Source: a virus. From it: 20,312 nucleotides of DNA. The stretch is from IMG/VR virus record IMGVR_UViG_3300047320_000076, positions 1-20,312 of that record; one strand, 5' to 3'. The notes under the pieces are model-generated. The model was not told where the DNA came from. It saw only the letters and a program-made list of their open reading frames with translations, and made no database searches. Below are positions 14,801-20,312 of this stretch, piece by piece (the first letter of the stretch is position 1; each line of letters opens with the position of its first letter). The translations under genes were made by a program, and so were the position numbers.

Positions 14801-15016
14801 AGCTTCGGACCAGGCCTTGCCGGTGCGTCCTGCGGAAGTCTCGGCGCTCTTCCCGGAGTCCGTCAGCTTGTCGAGACCATCGCTGGCCTTGTCCATGGCG
14901 GGCTTGATGCGTAGGCCGGCATCCTCAAGGGCGCCGAGCGCATCGCGAACATCTTCCGCCTTTTTCTCAGCGTCTCGGCTGTCCAGCTCAATGACGAGGC
15001 GGGATGTTTGGACCAT
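11810..15016 (-). CDS. Tail length tape measure protein (lambda gpH-like)
   Basis: A 1068-aa protein that sets tail length and is ejected with the DNA. The N-terminal half is helical. RGVPAQFTDIATSLQGGQNP followed by LTVFLQQGGQLKDMFGG (231-267) is the hallmark of lambda-type tape measures. A hydrophobic stretch (~272-300, ALGGYVLGLVNPFTVAAAAV) may cross the host inner membrane. Coiled coils rich in Lys, Glu, Gln and Ala cover ~480-830. The C-terminus carries the conserved pattern GGGYTGAGG, then DPAGTVHKGEIVW, and a final basic/helical segment. Start 15016 has GGAG seven bases upstream. A terminator (15034-15055) separates it from the lipoprotein gene upstream. Confidence 0.95.
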   Translation of the reverse strand: MVQTSRLVIELDSRDAEKKAEDVRDALGALEDAGLRIKPAMDKASDGLDKLTDSGKSAETSAGRTGKAWSEAVGGISRDTQLIVKELQALNAKQDATAKAMESMGRSISGASSSFTAAASTLSTYRAQTDTAAQSQEKLAEATKKATKSVDDERAELEQLLGQIDPVTRRLGDLDKQEQALARHRKEGKLDKDTFDEYQAKITATRNGLTGFNADLSKTGISAKQTAAALRGVPAQFTDIATSLQGGQNPLTVFLQQGGQLKDMFGGAGPAAKALGGYVLGLVNPFTVAAAAVGTLGLAYYQGSQEADAFRQAIITTGNASGTSSLALAGMATTISATVGTTGKAAETLALMASNGKIASSSFEQIATAAIGFEQVTGKAVSATVAEFASLAEDPVKALATLNDKYNFLTASIYEQVRAAQEMGEKEAAATIAQDAYAKALEARTKTIKESLGTIETAWNAITGAAKSGWDAMLGVGRQQSLDEQIANTKQLLEDRKTSFAAKMFPDTLGEGSDSTRFLQTRLNLLEKQKLLLADQGKAEGEKARIQRDGQKAYEDFQKGIEAGGTREQKLNKALLEDQQRINAARAAGYTITQADADASEKAVRDKFKEPKAAATKAVTEDAGLKMLGVARQTNAVLTQQLASINGQGIATEKVGAQAQALIKWEQQLADIKGKQTLTADQKSLLASQDLITAQLKKNAGLEREAEIQKGIKQANDDQVKLLTLTGQLREANQLKSSLDDAAQMAEYERQGNTEAAKRLETLIKIRDINLNAAQKPGTIEGVTKAPTATGLDPSIGGADSEITRLNEESARLDQWRATELEKQKAYLDLKAINEETYAERVANINTQAAENRAKIEQAKNTAIITQSSSFFGIMATLSQSGHSKLAAIGKAAAMAQATIDGYLAIQKALAAFPPPFNFIAAGVVGVATAANVANIAGVGFSGGGYTGAGGVNDPAGTVHKGEIVWSQSDIRKYGGVASVEALRNGNVSAGRSTSGGNSASTAASNGVPAPERPMVFNLIEDASRAGQTSRRQLTEQDVVDIYVSNIRGEKEMHQVNQEKYGLQSQGV

Positions 15017-15033
15017 TGCCTTTCTCCAGGTAT

Positions 15034-15055
15034 AAAAAAACCCGCCGGAGCGGGT
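15034..15055 (-). terminator. Terminator downstream of the lipoprotein gene
   Basis: ACCCGC (15050-15055) pairs with GCGGGT (15040-15045) around a four-base loop, followed by seven T on the - strand. It follows the lipoprotein stop by ~20 bases and precedes the tape-measure start, so late transcription must pass through it. Confidence 0.8.
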
Positions 15056-15073
15056 CTTGGTAATTTGTTGACC

Positions 15074-15646
15074 TTATCGAATGCAGGTCTCGATCTCTTC
15101 AGCAACGGCGTTCAGCGAGCGCGCGACATCCTCAGAGCCGCCGCCCATCATCACATGCACGGGGCTGTAGCCCGCGTTGACCATGGAGCCGGTATCGAGT
15201 TGCGCTTGCTGAATGCCGGCGAACAGGTATTTCCTTTCAGGCCCTGAATTCTTGATGGTCACGGTGTAGCGAACAGATCGCGAAACCATGGCGCTTGTAT
15301 AGCCTGTCTCGCCCTTGGCCACGACGCTGGACTCATCGGGCGCCACGTACTGGATGGCACCGCCGCCACCGACTTCGCGGTTGGTTCCTGCTTGGTAATA
15401 GTTGCCCGTGTGCACGCCAATGAAGGTTTTCGACGAGTCGCTGAGCGATACCGGGTCATTCCTGACAGCACCGGCTGCGCACATGGCCATCTTTCCGGGT
15501 GCCGCCTGGCCCGAGCCGCTCACCTCGAATGACTTGAGGTAATTGCCGTCAAGCCCTGGCTCGCCGTACTTGTAAAGGTTTTGGGTGCCAGAGGCGCACC
15601 CGCCAAGAGTGACCAACACCAACACAACCGCTGCAATCCTGAACAT
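15074..15646 (-). CDS. Lipoprotein cargo gene (moron) inside the tail operon
   Basis: A 190-aa protein with a type II signal peptide: MFR, a hydrophobic run IAAVVLVLVTL, and lipobox LGGC with the lipidated Cys at 17. The mature part (SGTQNLYKYGEPGLDGNYL onwards) is beta-rich, with a Gly-rich patch REVGGGGAIQYVAPDESS (~90-107), MVSRSVRYTVTIKNSG (~119-134) and a helical end. Tail assembly genes are not exported, so this protein acts in the host envelope, perhaps in surface modification or superinfection exclusion; no family is recognised. It has its own promoter (15663-15682) and terminator (15034-15055), the marks of a lysogenically expressed moron. Start 15646 has GGGAG six bases upstream. 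Confidence 0.85.
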   Translation of the reverse strand: MFRIAAVVLVLVTLGGCASGTQNLYKYGEPGLDGNYLKSFEVSGSGQAAPGKMAMCAAGAVRNDPVSLSDSSKTFIGVHTGNYYQAGTNREVGGGGAIQYVAPDESSVVAKGETGYTSAMVSRSVRYTVTIKNSGPERKYLFAGIQQAQLDTGSMVNAGYSPVHVMMGGGSEDVARSLNAVAEEIETCIR

Positions 15647-15662
15647 TCCGTTTCTCCCTTGC

Positions 15663-15686
15663 GTGATGCGATCAATATAGCATCAC
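15663..15686 (-). promoter_or_regulatory. Extended -10 promoter within an inverted repeat (moron promoter/operator)
   Basis: On the - strand, TGC-TATATT (hexamer at 15674-15679) is an extended -10 element. It is enclosed by a perfect 7-bp inverted repeat, GTGATGC (15663-15669) and GCATCAC (15680-15686), on the + strand. No good -35 is visible at 17 bases, as is usual for extended -10 promoters. It lies just upstream of the lipoprotein gene. Confidence 0.55.
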
Positions 15687-15697
15687 ACAAGCGCGGT

Positions 15698-16018
15698 TCA
15701 TTCTTCCTCTTCTGCTTTTAGGCACAGCGCATCGAGGGTGTAGACCACTTCGTCAATCTCGCTGCGCGGCATGGCTGGCGGGTGCGCCTCCAGCCAATCC
15801 GAAATTTCCCGGGCCGACAGCGGCAGCGGGAAGGCACCAGCCATCGACGAGACAAACCGGCGCCCGCGTGTGATGTTGCGGAACGTGCTCAGCAGATAGC
15901 TGGTCATCGGGTCCGTTTCCGGCTCATCCGGGACCGCCATCTTCAGCCGCTGATAGATCAGTCTGCGCTTTTCGGTGTCTCCGCCCCACTCTCGCTCCCA
16001 CTCGAAGCGGGCAACGAC
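15698..16018 (-). CDS. Tail assembly chaperone gpT part, made as gpGT by -1 frameshift
   Basis: From the slippery site at 16018-16024 the -1 frame continues as VVARFEWEREWGGD and then LIYQRLKMAVPDEPETDP to a stop at 15698, adding 106 residues to the first 137 of gpG (243 aa total). An internal ATG at 15940 gives only an 80-aa start, and no ribosome-binding site justifies it. The 26 codons between the slip site and that ATG are coding in style, which supports the fusion. In lambda, gpGT bridges the tape measure and the tail tube protein and is absent from the finished tail. The order gpG, gpGT, tape measure is conserved here, apart from the inserted lipoprotein gene. Confidence 0.88.
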   Translation of the reverse strand, partial: VVARFEWEREWGGDTEKRRLIYQRLKMAVPDEPETDPMTSYLLSTFRNITRGRRFVSSMAGAFPLPLSAREISDWLEAHPPAMPRSEIDEVVYTLDALCLKAEEEE

Positions 16019-16428
16019 TTTCCCACGGTCTCAGCCAAGGCCTTTTGCGCCTCCACGGCCGATATCGACGACTCGCGCAGGACGAACAGGAAAAATTCGA
16101 GGTTGGCATCGAGCATCTGCTCGGCAGATCCGGCGCTGTACGCCAGCGGGTTGCCGTCCGCATCTTGCACGCCGGCCCAGTCCTTGACGATGAACTGGCT
16201 CAGTAGTCGGCACTGGGTCTGGTGCTCGGTCGTCTCGCCGTCGATCACGCCCACGACACCGGTGCCGAACTGGGCGTCAGCATTGCGCAACTTGCGGCGT
16301 TCGCGCTCAAGGGCGACCGCGTATTCCGGGTTATCAATTCGTGCCAGCAACACTTTGGTGTCGTCGTCATAGGCGACCCACTTGGTTTCCGAGATGTTCT
16401 GGTCTTTCTTGGTCAGTCGCAAAGCCAT
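15958..16428 (-). CDS. Tail assembly chaperone gpG-like
   Basis: A 156-aa protein in the lambda G position, between the major tail protein and the tape measure. It starts MALRLTKKDQNISETKW and has a central helical region (EYAVALERERRKLRNADAQF). The second half contains VVGVIDGETTEHQTQCRLLS and a long helix (EQMLDANLEFFLFVLRESSI). The frame-0 C-terminus after the slip site is a low-complexity Ser/Glu/Ala tail, the usual appearance of unshifted gpG. It should coat the tape measure protein during assembly. Its stop lies inside the gpT reading frame. Confidence 0.85.
   Translation of the reverse strand: MALRLTKKDQNISETKWVAYDDDTKVLLARIDNPEYAVALERERRKLRNADAQFGTGVVGVIDGETTEHQTQCRLLSQFIVKDWAGVQDADGNPLAYSAGSAEQMLDANLEFFLFVLRESSISAVEAQKALAETVGKSLPASSGSESGAETPKSAD
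16018..16024 (-). promoter_or_regulatory. Programmed -1 frameshift slippery heptamer GGGAAAG
   Basis: On the - strand the heptamer reads G-GGA-AAG in the gpG frame (codons GGA AAG, Gly136-Lys137), the X-XXY-YYZ form. It is the same heptamer as used for lambda gpG/gpGT. The -1 frame is open from here through the T region to 15698. Confidence 0.9.
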
Positions 16429-16450
16429 TGTAAATCCTCACGCCACGCCG

Positions 16451-16485
16451 AAAAGGACCGCCCCGGCTGGCGTTGGTGCCGGGGC
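16451..16485 (-). terminator. Strong hairpin with weak T tract after the major tail protein
   Basis: GCCCCGGC and GCCGGGGC (16478-16485 and 16460-16467) form an 8-bp stem with a 10-base loop. On the - strand it is followed, after a short gap, by four T (16451-16454). It lies between the tail tube gene and gpG and may trim or stabilise the 3' end of the abundant tail-tube message. Confidence 0.5.
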
Positions 16486-16505
16486 AGTCAAGGGGTGAAT
16501 CGGTG

Positions 16506-17666
16506 TTACGAAACGGTGATGGTCGAGGTGCTGAGCTTCGTGCCGTCGTACTTGCTGGTCGCGGTGATGGTCGCGGAGCCGGATGCCACGCCAGTGACCA
16601 GGCCTGTCGAGCTGACGGTTGCCTTGCTCGGTGCGCTGCTGGTCCAGTTGACGCCTTGCGGTGCGCCTGCCGGAGCCACGGTCGCGGTCAGCTGCTGAGT
16701 GCCGGCTACGGCAATGGTTGCAGTACCTGGGGCCACGGTTACGCTGGTCGGGGCCACGTATGGCGCGCGGGTGATGGTCGGGGCGAGCTTGGCCACGGTG
16801 TAATTCAGCGTCAGCTCGATCAGATCCTTTTTGCCACCGCTAGGCAGCTCACCGTCGACTTCCACTGCCGGGAAACTGAAGGTGTACTTGTTGCCAACGC
16901 TGTCGGTGATCGGGAACTCGACCGCCACCGGTTTACGGCTGAAGGTGTTCTTCCAGATGCCCCAGGCCGTCGCCGACCAGGCCAGCGTGATAGTGCCGGT
17001 GATGGCCGCCTCGGTGGCGATCTGCGCACCCGGACCCATCTTGTCGGTGCCTATGCAGCGCTGAGCCTGCAGGCCGTTGTCCAGGCTGATGGTCATGGCC
17101 GAGACGCAGGCCTGGCCTTCCATCGAGGCGCCATCAATCAGGAGGGTGCCGACGTTGCCGTTGCTCATGAACGGAGTGGTCGTCGGGCCAGCCGGCGCGA
17201 GCACGATCGGCGCGCTGCTGTCGGTGTAGTCCAGACACGCAGTACCGAAGGTCACGGTAACCTTGCCGTCACTCGGGATGTCCAGGGCGAACGTCGGGAT
17301 ATGCACGCCCTTGAACAGCGAGTAAACGCCCACGTCCATGTAATTCTTGGCGATGCTGAAGGTGTGGCGCACGTCGCCAACGGTCAGCACGTTGCTGGTC
17401 CAGGCGCCGTAAAACGCGGCTTCCAGCAGCTTGTCGAAGCTGCCATAGGACAGTTCAGCCGTCAGGTCGCCGCCGATATCGGTGCTGGTCACGACCGAGC
17501 CCTGATTGATTCGCGAGTCGGTGATCTCGTCGCTGGTCGCCGTGTTGACGGTCGGGGTCATGGCATTGCCGGTCAGCCGTAGCGTGTCCCAGGTGCCGGT
17601 GCCGGGAGTAACGCCTGGCGTCACCTCGGGGATGATGTAACTTGAAACCTTGGCGCCGCTCGACAT
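16506..17666 (-). CDS. Major tail tube protein with C-terminal Ig-like (Big_2) domain
   Basis: A 386-aa protein that polymerises into the tail tube (lambda gpV role). I start at 17666, which has GGAG six bases upstream; the open frame extends eight codons further without a ribosome-binding site. Residues ~1-295 hold the tube fold, with IIPEVTPGVTPGTGTWDTLR (11-30) at the N-terminus and ATSDEITDSRINQGSVVTST next. From ~305 to the end is a bacterial Ig-like domain group 2: APTSVTVAPGTATIAVAGTQ, then VNWTSSAPSKATVSSTGLVT, GVASGSATITATS. Lambda gpV also ends in such a domain, displayed on the tail surface. Hairpins lie on both sides of the gene. Confidence 0.92.
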   Translation of the reverse strand: MSSGAKVSSYIIPEVTPGVTPGTGTWDTLRLTGNAMTPTVNTATSDEITDSRINQGSVVTSTDIGGDLTAELSYGSFDKLLEAAFYGAWTSNVLTVGDVRHTFSIAKNYMDVGVYSLFKGVHIPTFALDIPSDGKVTVTFGTACLDYTDSSAPIVLAPAGPTTTPFMSNGNVGTLLIDGASMEGQACVSAMTISLDNGLQAQRCIGTDKMGPGAQIATEAAITGTITLAWSATAWGIWKNTFSRKPVAVEFPITDSVGNKYTFSFPAVEVDGELPSGGKKDLIELTLNYTVAKLAPTITRAPYVAPTSVTVAPGTATIAVAGTQQLTATVAPAGAPQGVNWTSSAPSKATVSSTGLVTGVASGSATITATSKYDGTKLSTSTITVS

Positions 17667-17691
17667 AGTGAGTCTCCAGATTGCGGACATG

Positions 17692-17714
17692 AAAAAGCCC
17701 GCGCGTGGCGGGCT
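17692..17714 (-). terminator. Terminator upstream of the major tail tube gene
   Basis: AGCCCGC (17708-17714) pairs with GCGGGCT (17696-17702) around a five-base loop, followed by five T on the - strand. It lies after the gpU-like gene and before the tail tube start. The stem is identical to that at 5135-5158. Confidence 0.75.
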
Positions 17715-17736
17715 GTAGTTGGTGCGTTGCGCTGGA

Positions 17737-18129
17737 TCAGCCAGCTCTGAAGCGGATATTCACGTTGACCTGATAGAAGCCCTCGAACTCGCCGGCCGGG
17801 ATCTGACTCGCCTCCATGCATTCGAGGCCGCCCGATTGCCAGTAAGCAAAGTGCGCTTCGAGCTGATCCGACAGGACGTTGAGCGCCTTGGTGCCGGTGC
17901 CGATCCGGGCGAAGCATTGGATGCTGATCTGGCCAGGCTTGCGGGTGTACGGCTTGTCAGCCATGCCAGCCATGAAGGCCGTTGCGTGCTGGATGTTCAG
18001 GCGGCACCAGAGGCCGTCAGCCGGCGGCGTGAAGGTCTGTGTGTTCGGGTAGTCGATACTGGCTTGCGGCAGGCCGGCAAAAGCAACCATGCGCGCCGTG
18101 ATCAGCTTGCGGATGTCTTCGTATGTCAT
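17737..18129 (-). CDS. Tail terminator protein (gpU-like, DUF4128)
   Basis: A 130-aa protein expected to cap the tail tube at its head-proximal end and stop polymerisation. The start at 18129 (MTYEDIRKLITARM) is chosen because the longer frame enters the HNH leader and has no ribosome-binding site; AAGGA lies about 11 bases upstream. The pattern IDYPNTQTFTPPADGLWCRL (49-68, counting loosely) and GQISIQCFARIGTGTKALN followed by QIPAGEFEGFYQVNVNIRF resembles DUF4128/gpU-type proteins. It lies just before the tail tube gene, as U lies before V in lambda. The preceding late gene is ~920 bases away because of the inserted endonuclease. Confidence 0.85.
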   Translation of the reverse strand: MTYEDIRKLITARMVAFAGLPQASIDYPNTQTFTPPADGLWCRLNIQHATAFMAGMADKPYTRKPGQISIQCFARIGTGTKALNVLSDQLEAHFAYWQSGGLECMEASQIPAGEFEGFYQVNVNIRFRAG

Positions 18130-18239
18130 TCTTGATGTATCCTTGTCGGTGCGGCTAGGGCATGCAACCCGAACATCTGGCTCATCACCGGACCGCCGCA
18201 ACCACCTTCAGTGATGACAACTCTTTGATGGAGAGTGAC
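18130..18239 (+). other. Leader region of the second HNH gene
   Basis: A 110-base stretch between the tail terminator start and the HNH start. It contains TATCCT (18138-18143) preceded by TG, echoing the -10 hexamer of the first HNH gene, but no convincing -35. It also carries the ribosome-binding site of the opposite-strand gene. I see no intron core or strong hairpin. Confidence 0.3.
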
Positions 18240-19067
18240 ATGCAAGAACTCTGGAAGCCGGTTGCCGGCTATGAAGCTATCTATGAAGTATCCAATCTCG
18301 GTCAAGTACGGTCTCTCGACCGCTTAGTCACCCATTCAAATGGAAGCGTGACTCGACGCGCCGGCCGAACTCTCGTTCAATGCCTTCGCGCTGGATATCC
18401 ATTCGTCAACCTTCAGGATCATGGCAGAAAGCGCATGGTGCATACCCACAGACTGGTCGCTGAGGCGTTCTGTGATCCCGTTGATGGTTGTAATGTGGTT
18501 AATCACCTTGACGGCAGCAGAGACAATAACGTCTGGACCAACCTTGAGTGGACGACATTCAAGGGCAATACACAGCACGCAGTCAGGACCGGCCTAATGG
18601 TTGCCGCTAGAGGCGAATCCTCTGGAGGCTCCACGCTTACAGGAGGCCAAGTTGACGAGATCCGTAGGCGCATAATTCTTGGCGAAAACGGAACAGCTCT
18701 CGGCAAGGAGTTCGGCGTAAAACCGATGTGCATCTCGGATATCAAGAACGGCAAAACATGGGCCAAGCATGGAGATCCGGAACTCGTTCGCCGATGCAAG
18801 GAGACGGACCAGTTTGTAGCTAAAGGCTCATCGCACGCCAAGTCGAAAATAACCGAGAAGGACGTGGAGCGAATCATCGTTATGCTGAAGGCCAGGGTCT
18901 TGCAAAAGGATATCGCCCGGGAGATCGGCTGCCACGAAATGACGGTTTGCCGAATCAATCTCGGCAAGGTATGGGTTCATGTTCGAGTCGATGGTTGCGG
19001 CGAGCCTCCGTATTTCATACTAAAGCCCAGGGCTCACCACTTAGCCGCGCTATCTATAAGCCTCTGA
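18240..19067 (+). CDS. NUMOD4/HNH homing-type endonuclease
   Basis: A 275-aa protein. The start at 18240 has GGAG about seven bases upstream; an earlier in-frame ATG at 18228 does not. Residues 4-27 (LWKPVAGYEAIYEVSNLGQV, then RSL) are a NUMOD4 motif. The HNH nuclease core is VHTHRLVAEAF (67-77, catalytic His70), NHLDGSRDNN (88-97) and NLEW (101-104). Two similar helix-turn-helix units follow (~131-174 and ~201-245), each opening with LT/IT and ending in a K-T/V-W motif; they probably give target specificity. The gene is antisense to the late operon. It sits exactly between the gpZ-like and gpU-like genes and overlaps the 3' end of the former by 18 bases. It is not related in sequence to the endonuclease at 4114. 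Confidence 0.88.
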   Translation: MQELWKPVAGYEAIYEVSNLGQVRSLDRLVTHSNGSVTRRAGRTLVQCLRAGYPFVNLQDHGRKRMVHTHRLVAEAFCDPVDGCNVVNHLDGSRDNNVWTNLEWTTFKGNTQHAVRTGLMVAARGESSGGSTLTGGQVDEIRRRIILGENGTALGKEFGVKPMCISDIKNGKTWAKHGDPELVRRCKETDQFVAKGSSHAKSKITEKDVERIIVMLKARVLQKDIAREIGCHEMTVCRINLGKVWVHVRVDGCGEPPYFILKPRAHHLAALSISL

Positions 19068-19625
19068 GACCCCTATCCATGCCAGGTCGTATACGCCTCC
19101 TGGCGCTTGGGTCGAGTGGCCGAGCTCAATCATTTCCGAGTACGGAAGGTTGGTCTGTATGTAGATCACCGGGTAGTTTCCTGATGCCCTGATCAGCATT
19201 GAGCCCCTGGACAGGGTTTCGCTGCCTGATGGGTCGATGTTTTCCGTCACGGTGAAGTCGGGAGCGCCGATTGATACGGTATGGCTGCCGCGGAAGCGAC
19301 CGCCCACATAACCTTGACCTGCCGCCTTCGCATCGACAAAGAAATTCTCTTTCCGCTCACGCTGGGTCAGCTTCTTGAATTGCTTCTTGCCGGTGTTGGT
19401 CGCGTTTCGGGCGTCGACGTTGGCGTCGTAGGCATCAGCCAGGGCTGTGTTCTGCGTTCTAAGCTCGGTGTTGGCCTTCCACAAATCCGGGTTGCCGACC
19501 GGTGATCTCTGGATGACTTCGCTCAGCATCGCCAAGGCAATGGACTGGACATGCTGGGTCACGTCCTCGTCGATCTGGTCGGCGAAGTCGCGCAGACTGT
19601 GACTCCATCCGGCCTTGGCGTTCAT
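19050..19625 (-). CDS. Tail completion / neck protein (HK97 gp10- and lambda gpZ-like)
   Basis: A 191-aa protein linking the head-tail connector to the tail. It has a helical N-terminus (WSHSLRDFADQIDEDVTQHV), then the family signature VIQRSPVGNPDLWK (37-50). In many relatives the middle is short and leads directly to GYVGGRFR. Here that motif comes at about residue 105, after a Lys/Arg/Asn-rich stretch of ~50 residues. The end contains PVIYIQTNLPYSEMIELGHS and APGGVYDLAWIGVSEAYR, typical of the family. The ATG follows the stop of the adaptor gene directly (TAAATG). The last 18 bases overlap the convergent endonuclease gene. Confidence 0.85.
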   Translation of the reverse strand: MNAKAGWSHSLRDFADQIDEDVTQHVQSIALAMLSEVIQRSPVGNPDLWKANTELRTQNTALADAYDANVDARNATNTGKKQFKKLTQRERKENFFVDAKAAGQGYVGGRFRGSHTVSIGAPDFTVTENIDPSGSETLSRGSMLIRASGNYPVIYIQTNLPYSEMIELGHSTQAPGGVYDLAWIGVSEAYR

Positions 19626-20012
19626 TTACGGCGCCCTCAGTTGGATCTGGTAGGTAGCTGACGTCGGATCAACCTGCACACCCTTGACCACGTAACTGAC
19701 GCTCTTGGCTCGGTCGGCCAGATCCGGTGCCGTGATCGTGTGACCCTCGGCTGGCCGGTCGGTGAGCTCATTGGTCAGCGCAATCAGCTTCAGGTCACCC
19801 GACAGTATGTTGACGTTGTCGATGCGCTTGGTTTCGTACTCAGCCATCACGCCGCGCCCGGTGTAGGTCACGGTGACTGCTGTAGTCGTTTCCTCGACCG
19901 GATCGTAGACGCCCGGCCCCTGATACGAGCCAGTGAACGCTGACACGGCATCGGCCAGCTTGCCGTCGAAGGCTTTGGCCAGCTTGGTCTGAAGCTTGCC
20001 CTGTAGGCCCAT
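19626..20012 (-). CDS. Head-tail adaptor / head closure-type protein
   Basis: A 128-aa protein starting at an ATG with GAGGGG upstream, two bases after the stop of the previous gene. The pattern GVYDPVEETTTAVTVTYTGR (34-53), then ILSGDLKLIALTNEL (69-83) and VVKGVQVDPTSATYQIQLR, matches small neck-region proteins that follow the head-completion gene in Pseudomonas siphophages. Such proteins seal the capsid exit and bind the tail completion protein. The family is recognised by pattern and position, not by a catalytic motif. Confidence 0.75.
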   Translation of the reverse strand: MGLQGKLQTKLAKAFDGKLADAVSAFTGSYQGPGVYDPVEETTTAVTVTYTGRGVMAEYETKRIDNVNILSGDLKLIALTNELTDRPAEGHTITAPDLADRAKSVSYVVKGVQVDPTSATYQIQLRAP

Positions 20013-20014
20013 GC

Positions 20015-20312
20015 TCAGCCCCTCACCATCGGAATGGAATTGGTGCCAGTGGTCCAGGGGTAGATCAGCGCCAAGGCGAAGTTCTCCCCGGAGGACAGTG
20101 CGACGGAGCCCTGAACGTAGGTTTCGCTGACGGACGTGCCAGAGGTGGCCGATACCGTCTCACTGATCGTCTCGCGCTCGACGGCCTTGTACAGCGCGCC
20201 CGTCGAGGCGATTTTTGCAACTTGGGCGCCGGCCTGCTTGATCTCGGCCGGTACTTCGGCGGGGACAGGACGCTTAATCTTGCTGGTCAGCCAGGCGTTG
20301 GCCTGCATCACA
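20015..20312 (-). CDS. Head-tail connector / head completion protein, C-terminal part
   Basis: A frame open to the right edge of the window, so the N-terminus is missing and the GTG at 20311 should not be taken as the start. The visible 98 residues contain PAEVPAEIKQAGAQVAKIAS (17-36) followed by AVERETISETVSATSG and a Ser/Pro-rich end. This resembles the C-terminal half of DnaT-like head-completion proteins, which lie next to the neck genes in many siphophages. It would attach below the portal. It is two bases from the next gene. Confidence 0.65.
   Translation of the reverse strand, partial: VMQANAWLTSKIKRPVPAEVPAEIKQAGAQVAKIASTGALYKAVERETISETVSATSGTSVSETYVQGSVALSSGENFALALIYPWTTGTNSIPMVRG

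Noticed and set aside
12113-14914. Several long + strand frames opposite the tape measure gene
   Set aside because: All are shadows of the tape measure; their composition (Leu/Arg/Gly-rich) and lack of starts with Shine-Dalgarno sites argue against coding.
15924-16163. A third-frame open stretch across the gpG/gpT junction
   Set aside because: It is Arg/Ser-rich and is the +1 frame; the -1 frame carries the gpT continuation and matches the slippery heptamer.
16473-17582. A 369-codon open frame on the + strand opposite the major tail protein
   Set aside because: It is the mirror of a well-supported gene in GC-rich DNA; the translation is Arg/Gly/His-rich with no family pattern, and there is no ribosome-binding site.
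1-20312. CRISPR arrays, insertion sequences, rRNA
   Set aside because: No spaced direct repeats, transposase motifs with terminal inverted repeats, or rRNA-like sequence were found on reading both strands.

Overview
The window is part of a temperate, lambda-like siphophage, or of a prophage of that type. The host is probably a Pseudomonas-type gammaproteobacterium, judging from GC-rich coding DNA and the style of the small accessory proteins; this is inference, not proof. About 3.4 kb on the left runs on the + strand: a tyrosine integrase cut by the window edge, then a string of small, tightly packed accessory genes. The remaining ~17 kb is a late operon on the - strand, converging on the first block and ending at a terminator near 3415-3451.

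The late operon, read right to left (5' to 3' on the - strand), follows the lambda tail order. It runs: head-completion protein (partial), head-tail adaptor, gpZ/HK97-gp10-like tail completion, gpU-like tail terminator, major tail tube protein with a C-terminal Ig-like domain, assembly chaperone gpG and its -1 frameshift product gpGT, a lipoprotein cargo gene, tape measure, DUF1833-like minor tail protein, NlpC/P60 peptidase (gpK-like), TipJ/gpJ-like tail tip, a 151-aa protein, a 21-codon micro-ORF, a beta-helix tailspike, and endolysin genes. Many junctions are ATGA overlaps, which implies translational coupling.

Three kinds of insertion break this layout. (1) Two unrelated homing-endonuclease-type genes lie on the + strand, antisense to the late operon: one in the lysis region (4114-4836) and one between the gpZ-like and gpU-like genes (18240-19067). 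The 3' end of each overlaps the 3' end of the convergent late gene. (2) The first one sits exactly where a GH19 endolysin reading frame breaks off, at its conserved motif; beyond it lies an unrelated lambda-R-type (GH104) endolysin, so the lysis enzyme appears to have been swapped. (3) A lipoprotein gene between gpT and the tape measure has its own extended -10 promoter inside a palindrome and its own terminator, the hallmarks of a moron.

On the left, a good sigma70-type promoter overlapped by two copies of an 8-bp palindrome drives a 51-aa protein and a GIY-YIG-superfamily (T5orf172-type) protein. Further + strand genes encode coiled-coil, small hypothetical and two-helix membrane proteins. 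A 19-bp gene-junction sequence is repeated exactly, and several micro-ORFs or gene stubs are present. No holin, spanin, repressor, CRISPR array, tRNA or recognised defence system is visible. The integrase lies next to the 3' end of the late operon, which is the order of a phage genome (attP between int and tail genes) rather than of a lambda-like integrated prophage.
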